Positions 33,200-42,429 of a stretch of 43,223 bases of DNA are shown here, one piece after another. The stretch is from assembly GCA_049999725.1 (NCBI GenBank), contig JBNGIS010018700.1, positions 1 to 43,223 of the forward strand. Reading direction: 5' to 3'. Source of the DNA: Haplomitrium mnioides (taxonomy: Eukaryota; Marchantiophyta; Haplomitriopsida; Calobryales). The position numbers were made by a program, and so were the translations under genes. Under the pieces are notes generated by a model. It did not search any database and was not told the origin of the DNA. It was given only the letters and a program-made list of their open reading frames with translations. The first letter of the stretch is position 1. Each line of letters opens with the position of its first letter.

Positions 33200-34664
33200 T
33201 GGGACACATAAACCGCCAAAGATTGAGATCACTGAAGCACCGGAGGAAACTTGGTTGGCTGATCGATTTACGGGGGAGCTTCACGCAGGGCCAAAAGAAC
33301 ACGTGAGAACATGGGAAGCGTTGCATCAACAACAAGCAGACAAAGCACCAGAAACCTGCACATGCCATGATGGTGAGGGGATTAGAAAACATTCTCAAGT
33401 GAAATAGGATGAGGGTAGAAAGTACCAACGGTAGCATGGACCAACGGTAGCATGGACATCCCAAATCAATTTAACCAGGGGAATCAGGAAGCACCACCAC
33501 TAGAAGACGAGAAAATGCACAATTAGGTCAGCCATGGGCGGGTAGCACAACATGAGGTGACAGCCTCAACCCAAACTACACGCACCAGAAAAAACACCAA
33601 GGTTGCTGCAAAATGAATGGGAGAAGCCAACAAACCAACGAAGTCTCTACTTGCCCCGAAACCAACTTGAGAACCACCTCAAGAAAGCCAGGCCCTTCCC
33701 ACAAAGATAAATACTACATCATAAACAATCAGTCTAGAAAGAGCAACATAGTGCAGAAGAGGGCTGGCCAAGGACATGGTAAAATCAACCAATTCCAATG
33801 TCAAAAGTCAAGGAGAAAACTCAGGAGTAAAGATCAAGTCAGCAAGACCACAGGGTAGGCAATTCAGGTTTGGGGTCAATCACAAAGCAGGACACCCTCT
33901 GAAGCAAGGTAGAGAGGAAGAGTGGGCCACTAGAAGGGGCTTGAAACACCTACAAACAAGATGCTCTAAGCTAGCCAAACGCCTTTACATCTAGGGATAA
34001 TAACGAGTTGAGCACATGAAAGTTGAGGCCATTATATTGTCTTAATGCATGAGAAGGCTATAGGAACAACTCCCCTACAAGGAAAAAAGGGAATGAGCAT
34101 TCAAGTAAATGCATGACAAAGAACTAAAGAATCACGATGCAAGATTCAATTTTCTTAGTGTAGAAATTGCAAGGCCACTAACAAAGTTGATAGAGCGAGT
34201 TAGGTGAAGTCAAAAAATAAAGAAGGGCCTAAATTGAGCTGCACACGGTTCTAGCTAACATACTAGAATTGGTGCCTGTGGAGAGGAGAGTAAAGGTAGG
34301 AGAGGAGCACAATATGAGGGATTGGAACACTAGAATTGAGAGCAAGTAGAAATAGCAGGAGTCTAAGTAAGTTGAGGTGAGTGTGTAGAAGCAAGTATAG
34401 GCACTTCAATGGATGGGAATTGGACTAGCAAAGTGGACCCAACTCAGAGCATGAGGTTCTAGTATGGGATGGATTTGCCTATGCAACTGGGAGACTCGTT
34501 GAGTGGTGCCACTTCTTTAGTTGTTTGCACCTAGAGGCATAGCATTGGTAGGCTATTGGTCAAACAAGTAGGCTCAACGATTAGAGGCTTTATTTGAGAA
34601 TTGTAACATTCAGTGGGAAGATCCCCATCGCCAACTATAGAGGTTAAAGCCAAGATTCTAATTG
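33200..34664 (+). mobile_element. Long purine-rich probable LTR, copy C (3' truncated)
   Basis: Starts TG after the polypurine tract. Its right part (34,240-34,660) matches A at 12,420-12,850 closely. It stops where the minus-strand reverse transcriptase of element X begins, so its last 700 bp or so are missing. The plus-strand frames here (33,174-33,407; 33,613-33,858) show no domain. Confidence 0.55.
33424..33455 (+). repeat. Perfect 16-bp tandem duplication
   Basis: accaacggtagcatgg occurs twice in direct succession. It is a small recent-looking duplication within LTR C. Confidence 0.85.
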
Positions 34665-35150
34665 TGTAGACTATGCAATACTTCTTTGAGATGCTCATGA
34701 TGCTCAAATTCACTTTTACTAAATATAATGATATCATCAAAAAACACCAACAATGACTTATCCTACAAACCATTAAAAAATTGATACATTTGATCCATGA
34801 ATATGGACAGAGCATTAGTATGGCTGAATGTAAGAACCTTCCACTCAAAATGCCCATACCATGTACAAAAGTTGTCTTTCGCACATCACTTTGCTCAATA
34901 GGAATTCGCCAATAGCTACTTTGAAGATCCAACTTAGAAAAAAATCGTGCACCACTCAATTAATCCAACAAATCATCAATACGAGGTAGAGGATAGGCAT
35001 TATTCACTGTTTGATTGTTCAAGCCTCTATAATCTATACAAAGACAAAATCCACCATCTTTCTTTGGTCAAAGAATACTATGGCTCTCCAAGACAATGTA
35101 TTATGTTGAATGAAATCCTTTTCAAGAAGATCTATCAACGTCTTTCAAAG
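34665..35150 (-). pseudogene. Reverse transcriptase fragment of element X
   Basis: Element X is a minus-strand chromovirus-type gypsy. From 35,150 down, in shifting frames: LLEKDFIQHN, then SGARFFSKLDLQSSYWRIP (34,531-34,959 frame), and near the end a segment matching the post-catalytic region, cut at 34,665 where LTR C begins. The domains beyond RT are absent. It is closely related to the RT of element Y at 38.5-39.5 kb. Confidence 0.8.
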
Positions 35151-35534
35151 CTCCTCTAGTTCCTTTGGTGACAATCAATATATAGGTTGATTATAAGGAG
35201 TACTTTATAGGATCAACTCAATCGGAAAAGGCATTCCTCAATTATCTCATAACTCTTTTGGCAAATCCTCTCGAAACACATTCGCAAATTCCCTCAAAAA
35301 ATCATCTATCATTGATATATACGCACGTTTTTCTCCCTCTTTACTCAAGTCCATGAAAGGCTTGATCCAAACAACAAAGACATGCAACTCTTACTTTAAT
35401 GTGTTGAATTAATTTAGGCTTCTTCACCAGTGGTGTTGAGCACCCCAAAAGAAATTTCTTGCCTTGTAAGATAACTTGAATTTGTCGTTTTGCCTAATCA
35501 AATTGAGCGGATCGATCTTCAAGCCAAAGCAACC
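35151..35534 (-). pseudogene. Protease-RT spacer of element X
   Basis: Degenerate pol sequence between the protease and RT, collinear with the 38,470-38,850 part of element Y. No intact frame. Confidence 0.5.
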
Positions 35535-35770
35535 CTAAAATAATGTCATATTGTACAGATGCAATAACAAATTGTGTAGATTCTGTGTATTCTTTTCCAA
35601 CCTTAAAAGGAATGGCTTTTGAAAGCAAAACAAGTCATGCTTTTGGCCATCGACCATAGTAACAACACTCATTTTGATAAGCCAAACTTTTTCTTTGATT
35701 ATCTTAGCAAAACGTAGTGACAATAAAATTTCAGAATTCTCACTATCCACCATCATTCTACAAGAATTCT
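35535..35770 (-). pseudogene. Retropepsin-like protease of element X
   Basis: The 73-codon frame starts MMVDSENSEILLSLRFAKI and contains VVTMVDGQKHDLF. It matches the element Y protease residue for residue in many places. The active-site D-S-G reads D-S-E, so it could not work. Confidence 0.72.
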
Positions 35771-36500
35771 ACTCAATCTTACCATCAAGATGAAACAAAG
35801 TACCTCAAATTCTTGTTAAAATTTTAATTCCATTAAAGCTTGCAAATTTTTGAGTACATTGTTCAAATAGTTGAGTGTGCGACCTAGCTTCTATAGTAGT
35901 AAGTAATGAGTCATGCCGCTGTGCCATGTGCATTGCTTCTTCTAATTGAGTAGGCTCTCTCATTGTCATTTCTATTCTTGTGCGAGGTTTCAATCCCCAA
36001 ACAAAGCGATCTAGTGCTTATTGTTCTCTTATATCAAGAATTTGCATAATTATATTATGAAAATATATAACATAGCTTCTTACTTTACCAAGTTGCTTTA
36101 ATTCGGCCAATCAATCTCTTGCTAATTTTAAAGCATTTACAATCCTAGATCTTGAAATCACCATGTCTTTGAATTCACACCAAGAAACAATAAGAGCAAC
36201 AAATCTACATTGTGCTTGTTTTATTTGATATCTCCACTAAATCTTTGCAACTTCTTCTGATTAAATTATGTAAAATAGAATTCTCTAGCCATCTTCTCTA
36301 ATGTTTGTAGTTTATATTGCTCACAATCAAATATAAATTTCTAAGATACCCAACAAACCATATTCCAATCATATGCTTTTGGCATTTGAAATCGCTCACA
36401 ACTCTCTTCTTCTTGAAAAGTTGCTCTTTCTTTCATTCTCACTTCCAAAAGATGTGAAACATGATCAAATCGTTAATGCATTGCTTGAACCTCCACCTTC
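35771..36500 (-). pseudogene. Gag of element X
   Basis: Collinear with the gag of Y. The best part is the frame at 35,805-35,993 with MTMREPTQLEEAMHMAQRHDSLL, matching VTMRELSQLEKAMRM of Y. Further upstream, broken frames give FQEEES, PKAYDWN and FDCEQY, again as in Y. Many stops. No intact zinc knuckle was seen. Confidence 0.7.
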
Positions 36501-36539
36501 TGATTCTTCATGTAACTCACCACCAAGAAAAGAGCCATA

Positions 36540-36551
36540 GTTCTAATACCA
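36540..36551 (-). promoter_or_regulatory. Primer binding site of element X
   Basis: On the minus strand TGGTATTAGAAC follows the LTR end (CA plus one T). It differs by two bases from the complement of the initiator Met tRNA 3' end (TGGTATCAGAGC). This sets the orientation of X. Confidence 0.75.
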
Positions 36552-36552
36552 A

Positions 36553-36769
36553 TGAAAAAGAACTCAAAAACCAAATCCAAATAAGTAAGAACTCATAGTG
36601 AACTCTAATAGAGTTCTTCAACCAAATGCCAATAAGGCAAGCAAACCACAACAAGAAAACTCTGATAGAGTTTTTCAACTCAAGGCCCAAGCTAAGACAA
36701 AGAATGCAAGCAAAAACAAGGAATTCAAGTGATTTAAGAGGAACTCTAGAATGAGAAGTGGGCTATGAA
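36553..36769 (-). mobile_element. 5' LTR of element X, R-U5 part (left half)
   Basis: Read on the minus strand this aligns with the second half of the Y LTR: ccactcttcattttggagttcc is matched by cccacttctcattctagagttcc, and the shared end gagttctttt(t/a)ca lies just before the PBS. It is cut at 36,769 by the insertion of Y. The missing first half is at 41,818-42,098. Confidence 0.85.
36765..36769 (+). repeat. Target site duplication ATGAA, left copy
   Basis: The five bases directly before the TG start of the Y 5' LTR, identical to the five after its 3' LTR. Confidence 0.85.
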
Positions 36770-37156
36770 TGAAATAGTAGAAGCATAAAGATGTGTTATT
36801 TATAGGAAAATAGAGAGGAGTGAAGGAAGTGGTAGAGAGTTACTTTTAAGGTTGAGATAAGATTACTTAACTTCGAAGTCACTTTTAGTAGAGAGACTCA
36901 CCTTTAGGGTTGGAATTAGAAGTGACTTGTAAGTGAAGAAAGAGGGATGATACCCTCTTCTCTTGTATAAACAAAAGGGCTTCTTAGCTCCACTCTTCAT
37001 TTTGGAGTTCCTCTCAATTTGGTTTGGCTCTTTGGTTTCTTCGCTTTGGCTAACACTCTTAGCTTTGGTTTGCTTATTGGCCTTGAGTTGTGTAGCTCTA
37101 ATAAAGTTATCTTGAAGTGTTACTTATTTGGAAGTCGGTCTTTGAGTTCTTTTACA
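36770..37156 (+). mobile_element. 5' LTR of element Y
   Basis: 387 bp, TG...CA (TGAAATAG ... TTTTACA). Pairs with the 3' LTR at 41,493-41,812 along its length. It has about 67 bp more than the 3' LTR, mostly around 36,850-36,910, where short repeats of the type acttttagggttga... occur. ttatttataggaaaat at about 36,798 is a possible TATA region. Confidence 0.9.
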
Positions 37157-37157
37157 T

Positions 37158-37169
37158 TGGTATCAAAGC
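37158..37169 (+). promoter_or_regulatory. Primer binding site of element Y
   Basis: TGGTATCAAAGC begins one base after the LTR and differs at one position from the complement of the initiator Met tRNA 3' end (TGGTATCAGAGC). Confidence 0.88.
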
Positions 37170-37188
37170 CACGATTCTTTTTAGTGGA

Positions 37189-38060
37189 ATGGAGAATCAA
37201 GAAGCGAGGATACAAATGATGCAACAACAAGTTGAACATCTTTCTTGCCTTCTAGAGGTTCAAATGCAAATGGAAAAGAGGGCTGATTTTCAAGAAGAAG
37301 AAAGTCATGTGTGGTTTCCCAAACCAAAAGCATATAATGGGAAGACGGTTCCTAGCGCATCTGAGAATTTCTTGTTTGATTGTGAACAATATTTTGAGGC
37401 TACCAACATAAGAGAAGATGGTAGAAGAATTCTATTTGCTGTAAGTCAATTGAAAGGAGTGGCAAAAACTTGGTGGAGATACGAAATTGAGCAAGCTGAA
37501 CGTGGAATGGTTTCTCCAATTGCTTCTTAGCAAGAGTTCAAAGAAGTAGTGACTCAAAGATTTAGGGTTCTGAATGCTCCAAAGGTGGCAAGATATTGCT
37601 TGCTGGAGTTGAAGCAACTTGGTACGATAAGAAGTTATGTCACGCAATTTCATAATATCATTATGCAAATTCCTTATATGAGCAAATGAGAAGTTTTAGA
37701 TTGCTTTGTTCGAGAATTAAAGCCTTGGACTAGAATGGAAGTGACAATGAGAGAGCTATCTCAGCTAGAAAAAGCAATGCGCATGGTTGAATGATACAAC
37801 TCATTGCTAGCTGCTACCAAAGTTAGGCCACGATCACAACAAGCTTTACGAAATGTTTGTGTGCCACCAAATGTGGTTGTACCCATTGAGATTGATGCGT
37901 CGCAAAGAGTGGCACTCACCGATTTCGAGCGTGAGCGCTTACGCCAAAGTGGAGGATGTTTTTATTATCGACAACTTGGTTACATGATTGGAAATTGCCC
38001 ATGTTGACAAAATCAACCACATACTCTTGTTCAAGCAGCAACTGTTGAAGAAGAACATTA
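37189..38060 (+). pseudogene. Gag of element Y
   Basis: The ATG at 37,189 (MENQEARIQMMQQQ) is 20 bp past the PBS and is preferred over the in-frame ATG at 37,117, which lies inside the LTR. A Gln-rich coiled-coil-like start is followed by the capsid region with FLFDCEQYFEA, QLKGVAKTWWRYE (frame to 37,530, then a stop), EFKEVVTQRFRVL, and after more stops MEVTMRELSQLEKAM. At 37,957-37,998 a degenerate zinc knuckle, CFYYRQLGYMIGNC, keeps the first and last Cys of CX2CX4HX4C, but the second Cys and the His are both Tyr. At least three in-frame stops. Confidence 0.85.
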
Positions 38061-38470
38061 GGGAAACAATTGACCTCAGTAAAGACAATCGAGCGGTTTA
38101 CTAAGAGCTTGATGAGTTCTAATAGAATGAAAATCTCGACAAGAATTAGAAGCACATTGTTTCATCTAGACAATATGGTTGATGAGCATTCTTGTAGAAT
38201 GTTGGTAGATTGTGGAAGTTCTAAAAATTTTATTTAACTACGTTTTGCAAAGAAAATCAAAGGTAAAGTTTTGCTTATCAATAAAAGTTTTGTGACTATC
38301 GTTGATGGCCAAAAACATGATGTGTTTTACTTACATAGGCCATTTCTTCTAAGGAATGACAAGAAGTATGAGGAATCTATGGATTTTGTTATTGCACCCG
38401 TACAATATGACATTATTTTAAGCTTGCTTTGGCTTGAAAATTGATCCACTCAAGTTGATTGGGCAAAACG
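38061..38470 (+). pseudogene. Retropepsin-like protease of element Y
   Basis: Contains MLVDCGSSKNFI at about 38,199-38,235, so the active-site D-S/T-G reads D-C-G, and then a stop. Further on FVTIVDGQKHDVF and FVIAPVQYDIILS follow the retropepsin fold order. Collinear with 35,535-35,770 of X. Confidence 0.75.
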
Positions 38471-39520
38471 ACAAATTCAAGTTACTTTACAATTAAAGCA
38501 ATTTCTTTTAGAGCGTTTGGCACCATTGGTGAAGAAGCTCAATTCAGTTCAGTATAATGTTTTAATGGAGAAAGAGTTGCATGTCTTTGCTGTATGGATC
38601 AAGTCTATTGTGAACTTGAATAAGGAAGGAGGGAAATTTGTATCGACCTCAATGATTGATGATATTTTGAAGGAGTTTCTAGATGTGTTTCTAGATGATT
38701 TGCGAAAAAAGTTACCAGATGATCGTGGAATACCTTTTCTGATTGAGTTGATACCATGAAGTACTCCATACAATTGGTCTATATATAGGTTATTGCAACA
38801 AGAGTTAGAAGAGCTTCGCAAAACCCTGATGGATCTTCTTGAGAAGGATTTCATTCAACATAGTACTTCGGTTTGAGGAGCACCGACATTCTTCGTACCA
38901 AAGAAAGATGGTGTATTTCATCTTTGTTCTGATTATCGCGGTTTGAATAAGCAAACCGTTAATAATGCCTAACCTTTACTGCATATTGAGGATTTGTTGG
39001 ATCAATTAAGTGGTGCGTAGTTAGTTTCTAAGTTGGATCTTGCAAATGGTTATTGGCAAACTCCAATCAAGCTAAGTGATGTATCGAACACAGTTTTTTG
39101 CACGAGGTATGGACATTTTTAGTGGAAGATCCTTACATTTGGTCTCACTAATGCCCTAGCCATATTCATGGATCAAATGCATCGAGTTTTTTTATTGGTT
39201 ATTATACAAGTCAGTTTTGGTATTCTTGGATAACATTTTTGTTTTTAGCAAAACTGAAGTTGAGCATCGCAATCATGTGAAAGAAGTTTTGCAAAGATTG
39301 CGCAATTGGAAGTTTTATTGCAAGAGATCCAAGTGCGAATTTTGGAAGCAAGAGGTTACTTAGCTAGGGAACAAGATGTATGTGGATGGTATAAAGATGG
39401 AAGAAGAGAAAATCAAGGCTATTAAAGAGTGGCCAACACCAACAGAGGCAAAGGATATTAGAGCCTTCAATGGATTGGCAAGCTTCTATCGATGATTCAT
39501 CCATTATTATGCACATATTG
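38471..39520 (+). pseudogene. Reverse transcriptase of element Y
   Basis: A pre-RT segment (38,517-38,759) contains ILKEFLDVFLDDL and DRGIPFLIELIP, the usual lead-in. Then [57 protein letters not shown] and [14 protein letters not shown]. The catalytic box reads FLDN ([11 protein letters not shown]), losing the second Asp of Y-x-D-D. The connection has VDGIKMEEEKIKAIKEWPTP and FNGLASFYR. Roughly six stops plus a frameshift near 39,200. Order and spacing fit Ty3/gypsy RT. Confidence 0.87.
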
Positions 39521-40020
39521 CTCCACCACTTACAAATCTGTTAGGCAAAGAGGTCAAGTTTCAATGGACTACCAAAAAGCAAGCTGTATTTCAACAACTC
39601 AATGATGCAATCTCTTCCCATCATATTCTACATGCATATGATTCAAATGCACGTTGTATAGTTGATTTTGTTGCTTATTAGAGCATATTTGCAACAAGAG
39701 TTTGAGGATGGACTTCATCCAATTACCTTTATCTCACATCGATTAAATGTGAGAAAGAAATTACTTTGCAAGGGATCGAGAGCAATTGGCAATGGTTTAT
39801 GCTACCAAATTATGGAGAGACTATCTTTTGGGAAGACATGTACTTATGTGCATAGATTACAAACTATTGTTACAAGCAATCCATTTGGAAAATCATCATC
39901 ACTGATAGGAGGATCAACTTTAACTCTTTGATATCAAGCTAGAGTACAAGCCTGGAAGGTTCTACACCATTCTTGATCCATTGTCAAAAAGGCCGAATTA
40001 TTGGGTAAATATCATAGAGG
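39521..40020 (+). pseudogene. RNase H of element Y
   Basis: LTNLLGKEVKFQWT leads in. Then in two frames LQQEFEDGLHPITFISHRLN (39,662-39,931 frame) and REQLAMVYATKLWRDYLLG with MCIDYKLLLQA, and finally IKLEYKPGRFYTILDPLSKRP, which is the RNase H to integrase linker pattern. A frameshift near 39,765 splits it. Confidence 0.78.
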
Positions 40021-40392
40021 TGGCTAACATTAGTATATTACATTTAGATAAAGCTACTAGTGGGAGTTATCGCGAGAAGTTATAAGAAGATATTTTTTTT
40101 TAGTCTTGTTTAGGCACGATTGGCCATCAACAATAGTGAGTATCATTCTTTTTCCATTCGAGATGGTATTCTATATCAAGGCCATCAAATATATATTCCA
40201 CAAGATGATACGCTTTGAATGGATGGTTTTTAAGAAGCACATGACATTCCCATCTCAGGGCATCTTGGAGTGGATAAAACTAAATAGTTACTTCAACGCA
40301 TCTAGTGGTGGCCTAGCTTGGCTCGAGATGTTTGTGGTTTTGTTTGTTCTTGTGAAAGTTGTCAATGAAACAAAGCTTGAAATCAAAAACTA
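40021..40392 (+). pseudogene. Integrase zinc-binding domain of element Y
   Basis: In a broken frame one reads DGILYQGHQIYIPQDD, then HDIPISGHLGVDKTK and CGFVCSCESCQ: the His-His-Cys-Cys order of the integrase N-terminal domain. The annotated-length frame at 40,106-40,393 is a different, non-coding frame over the same bases. Confidence 0.75.
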
Positions 40393-41260
40393 ATGGGACT
40401 ACTTCAGCCACTACCAATTTCTACTACTCATTGGGAACATGTAAGTTTGGATCTTGTCACTTCACTTCCAACTATGTCTCGTTTAGCACCAACAGTGGAT
40501 ATAGTAGATGCACCACAATTAACAAAAATTCACTTTGATATTGTCTTCCGTCATCATAGAATGTCCAAGGTATTAATATCTGATAGGGATCTAAGTTCCA
40601 CCGGAAAGTTTTGGCGAGAGTTGTTCAAACATTTAGGCACCAAACTCTTTATGTCTACTACTTATCACCTTCAAACAAATGGGAAAACAGAGCGCCCTAA
40701 TCACACTGTGGAGGATAGGCTTTGCGTGTTGATCAATGTTCATCATATCAATTGGGATAGTTTCTTATCAGCTGTAGAGTTCGCCTACAACAACTCCAAA
40801 CAATGAATTACTAGGTTTTCTCCTTTCTCCCTTAATTCAAATCAACATCCTCTTGCTCTCGATGGTTTACTTTCTCCTTCTTCTTCTCATGTTCCAAGTA
40901 TTTCTAGTTTTTTGTCTTGTTTTATCTTCTTCCTTGCAAGATGCTCGCAACCATCTTATTGTTGCTCAAAATTGGCAAAAAAATATGTCGATAGTCGTCG
41001 TCATGATTGCTCTTTTATTTTAGGTGACCAAGTTATATTTTCTACTTGCAATCTACTATTGTGTTTAGATACTCAAGTCCGTAAGTTACCTGTAGCGTAG
41101 ATTGGTAATTTATCTATTTCTCAGGTTATTTCTCCCGTTGCTTTTAAACTTGACCTTCCTCTTGATATAAAGATTCATCCTCTATTTTATATCTCTAAAC
41201 TTAAGCCTTTTGTTCCTAGTCCATCTTCTTTTCCAAATCGTATTCAACTTCCTCTTCTGA
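40393..41260 (+). pseudogene. Integrase core and C-terminal part of element Y
   Basis: The 137-codon frame at 40,393-40,806 is the longest intact piece of Y. It has HWEHVSLDLVTSLP (first catalytic Asp in DLV), VLISDRDLSSTGKFWREL (second Asp in SDRD) and TNGKTERPNHTVED (the Glu of D,D-35-E in TER). About 15-20 residues are missing between the first Asp and IVDAPQL compared with the usual core, a deletion. After a stop at 40,804 come FSPFSLN and, at 41,101-41,220, VISPVAFKLDLPLDIKIHP with a YISKLKPFVP end, the typical integrase C-terminus. Confidence 0.85.
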
Positions 41261-41460
41261 CTAATGTTCTTGATGATCATGAAGAATTTAAAGTGGACTG
41301 CATTTTGACGAAAAGAGTTAAAAAAACAAGCTCAACATCCACAAGTTCAATACAAGGTTTTGTGGAAAGGTTGGCCACTTCATGATGCTACTTAGGAACA
41401 TTCTTCAAATCTTGAGAATGCTCAAGAGGTTATTCAAATATTTAAAAGTTGCAGCAATGA
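41261..41460 (+). pseudogene. Chromodomain of element Y
   Basis: Chromodomains tether the integrase to modified histones and so bias insertion to heterochromatin. The first strand reads HEEFKVDCILTKRVKK. After a frameshift in the A-run near 41,320 come PQVQYKVLWKGWPLHDAT and, past a stop, NLENAQEVIQIFKS. The V-x-Y-x-V-x-W-K-G-W core and the C-terminal helix are clear. This places Y among the chromoviruses. Confidence 0.8.
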
Positions 41461-41492
41461 CAAGGATGTCATTGATTAGAAGGCATGGATTA

Positions 41493-41812
41493 TGTAATAG
41501 CACAAGCATAAGGTTGTGTTATTTATAGGAAAATAGAGAGGAGTGAAGTAAGTGGTAGAGAATCACTTTTAGGGTTGAAATTAGAAGTGACTTGTAAGTG
41601 AAGAAAGAGGGATGACACCCTCTTCTCTTGTATGAATAGAAGGGTTTTTTAGCCCCACTATTCATTCTCTCAATTCGGTTTGGCTCTTTGGTTGCTTGGC
41701 TTTGGCTAGCACTCTTGGCTTTGGTTTGCTTATTGGCCTTGAGTTGTGTAACTCTATTAGAGTTATCTTGAAGTGTTACTTATTTGAAAGTCAGACTTTG
41801 AGTTCGCTTACA
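41493..41812 (+). mobile_element. 3' LTR of element Y
   Basis: 320 bp, TG...CA (TGTAATAG ... GCTTACA). Matches the 5' LTR at roughly 85-90 per cent by eye outside a gap of about 67 bp. No strong polypurine tract is visible just before it. Confidence 0.9.
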
Positions 41813-41817
41813 ATGAA
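41813..41817 (+). repeat. Target site duplication ATGAA, right copy
   Basis: Identical to 36,765-36,769 and directly after the CA end of the Y 3' LTR. Confidence 0.85.
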
Positions 41818-42098
41818 GCCATTCTATTTATACAAGAGAATAAGATGTCATCCCTATTTCTTCACTTACTTACAAGTCACTTCCAATTTCAGCCCTAGAA
41901 TTGATCACTTAAAAGTGACTTTTAATTTCAACTCTAAAATTGCTCACTTAGAAGTCACTTCTATTTTCAACCCTAAAAGCTCTAAAAATAACTTTGAAGT
42001 CAAGTAATCTTATTTAAATTCAACCCTAAAAAGAACACTCTACCACTTCCTTCACTTTCTATATTTTCTTTTAAATAGCACATACCGATACTATTACA
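41818..42098 (-). mobile_element. 5' LTR of element X, U3 part (right half)
   Basis: On the minus strand this starts TGTAATAG at 42,098, as the Y 3' LTR does, and runs through gaaggaagtggtagag, agggttgaaa, ggatgac and tcttgtataaatag, ending gcttcatt at the break. Joined to 36,769 (less one ATGAA) it continues without a gap into the R-U5 part. It has an extra internal duplication of the tagaagtgactt...aagtga motif compared with Y. Confidence 0.87.
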
Positions 42099-42429
42099 AT
42101 TTCCATCATCCAGCTTAATTTTAGTTCAAAAATTGTTTTGTTGCCAAACATTAAACCCTAAATTTCTTTTCTCTATTTCTTTTGGACTATTGAGCTTTTG
42201 TTGTATACCTCCATTCAAAGTAGATTCTACCACATTCTAACTTGTGGTTTGGTTTGATGATTCTTCACTTCTCTTTTTCTTTTACACTTTTGAAGAAAAA
42301 TGTATAAAGTAGTAGGCTCACCATTTTGTAATTGGTTGTTTTACAAGATGCAAATTGTGTAAATTGCAATTGTATCTATTTGCATGTAGTAATTAATGTT
42401 ATTCATTTGTCACATAATAATAGTCATAA
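42099..42429. other. No recognisable gene
   Basis: AT-rich spacer between the outer end of element X and the tandem array. No frame or motif of note. Confidence 0.5.

Larger units (their letters stand above)
36770..41812 (+). mobile_element. Element Y: complete but dead chromovirus-type Ty3/gypsy element
   Basis: A full-length 5.04-kb LTR retrotransposon: two TG...CA LTRs, an initiator-Met PBS, then gag, protease, RT, RNase H, integrase and chromodomain in canonical gypsy order, flanked by ATGAA. The chromodomain marks it as a chromovirus. Every coding domain has stops or frameshifts. It inserted into the 5' LTR of a related element (X) lying in the opposite direction. Confidence 0.92.

Noticed and set aside
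34947-35159. Plus-strand 70-codon frame
   Set aside because: It is the complement of element X reverse transcriptase.
37117-37188. In-frame upstream ATG for the Y gag
   Set aside because: It lies inside the LTR and before the primer binding site. The ATG at 37,189 matches the usual gag start.
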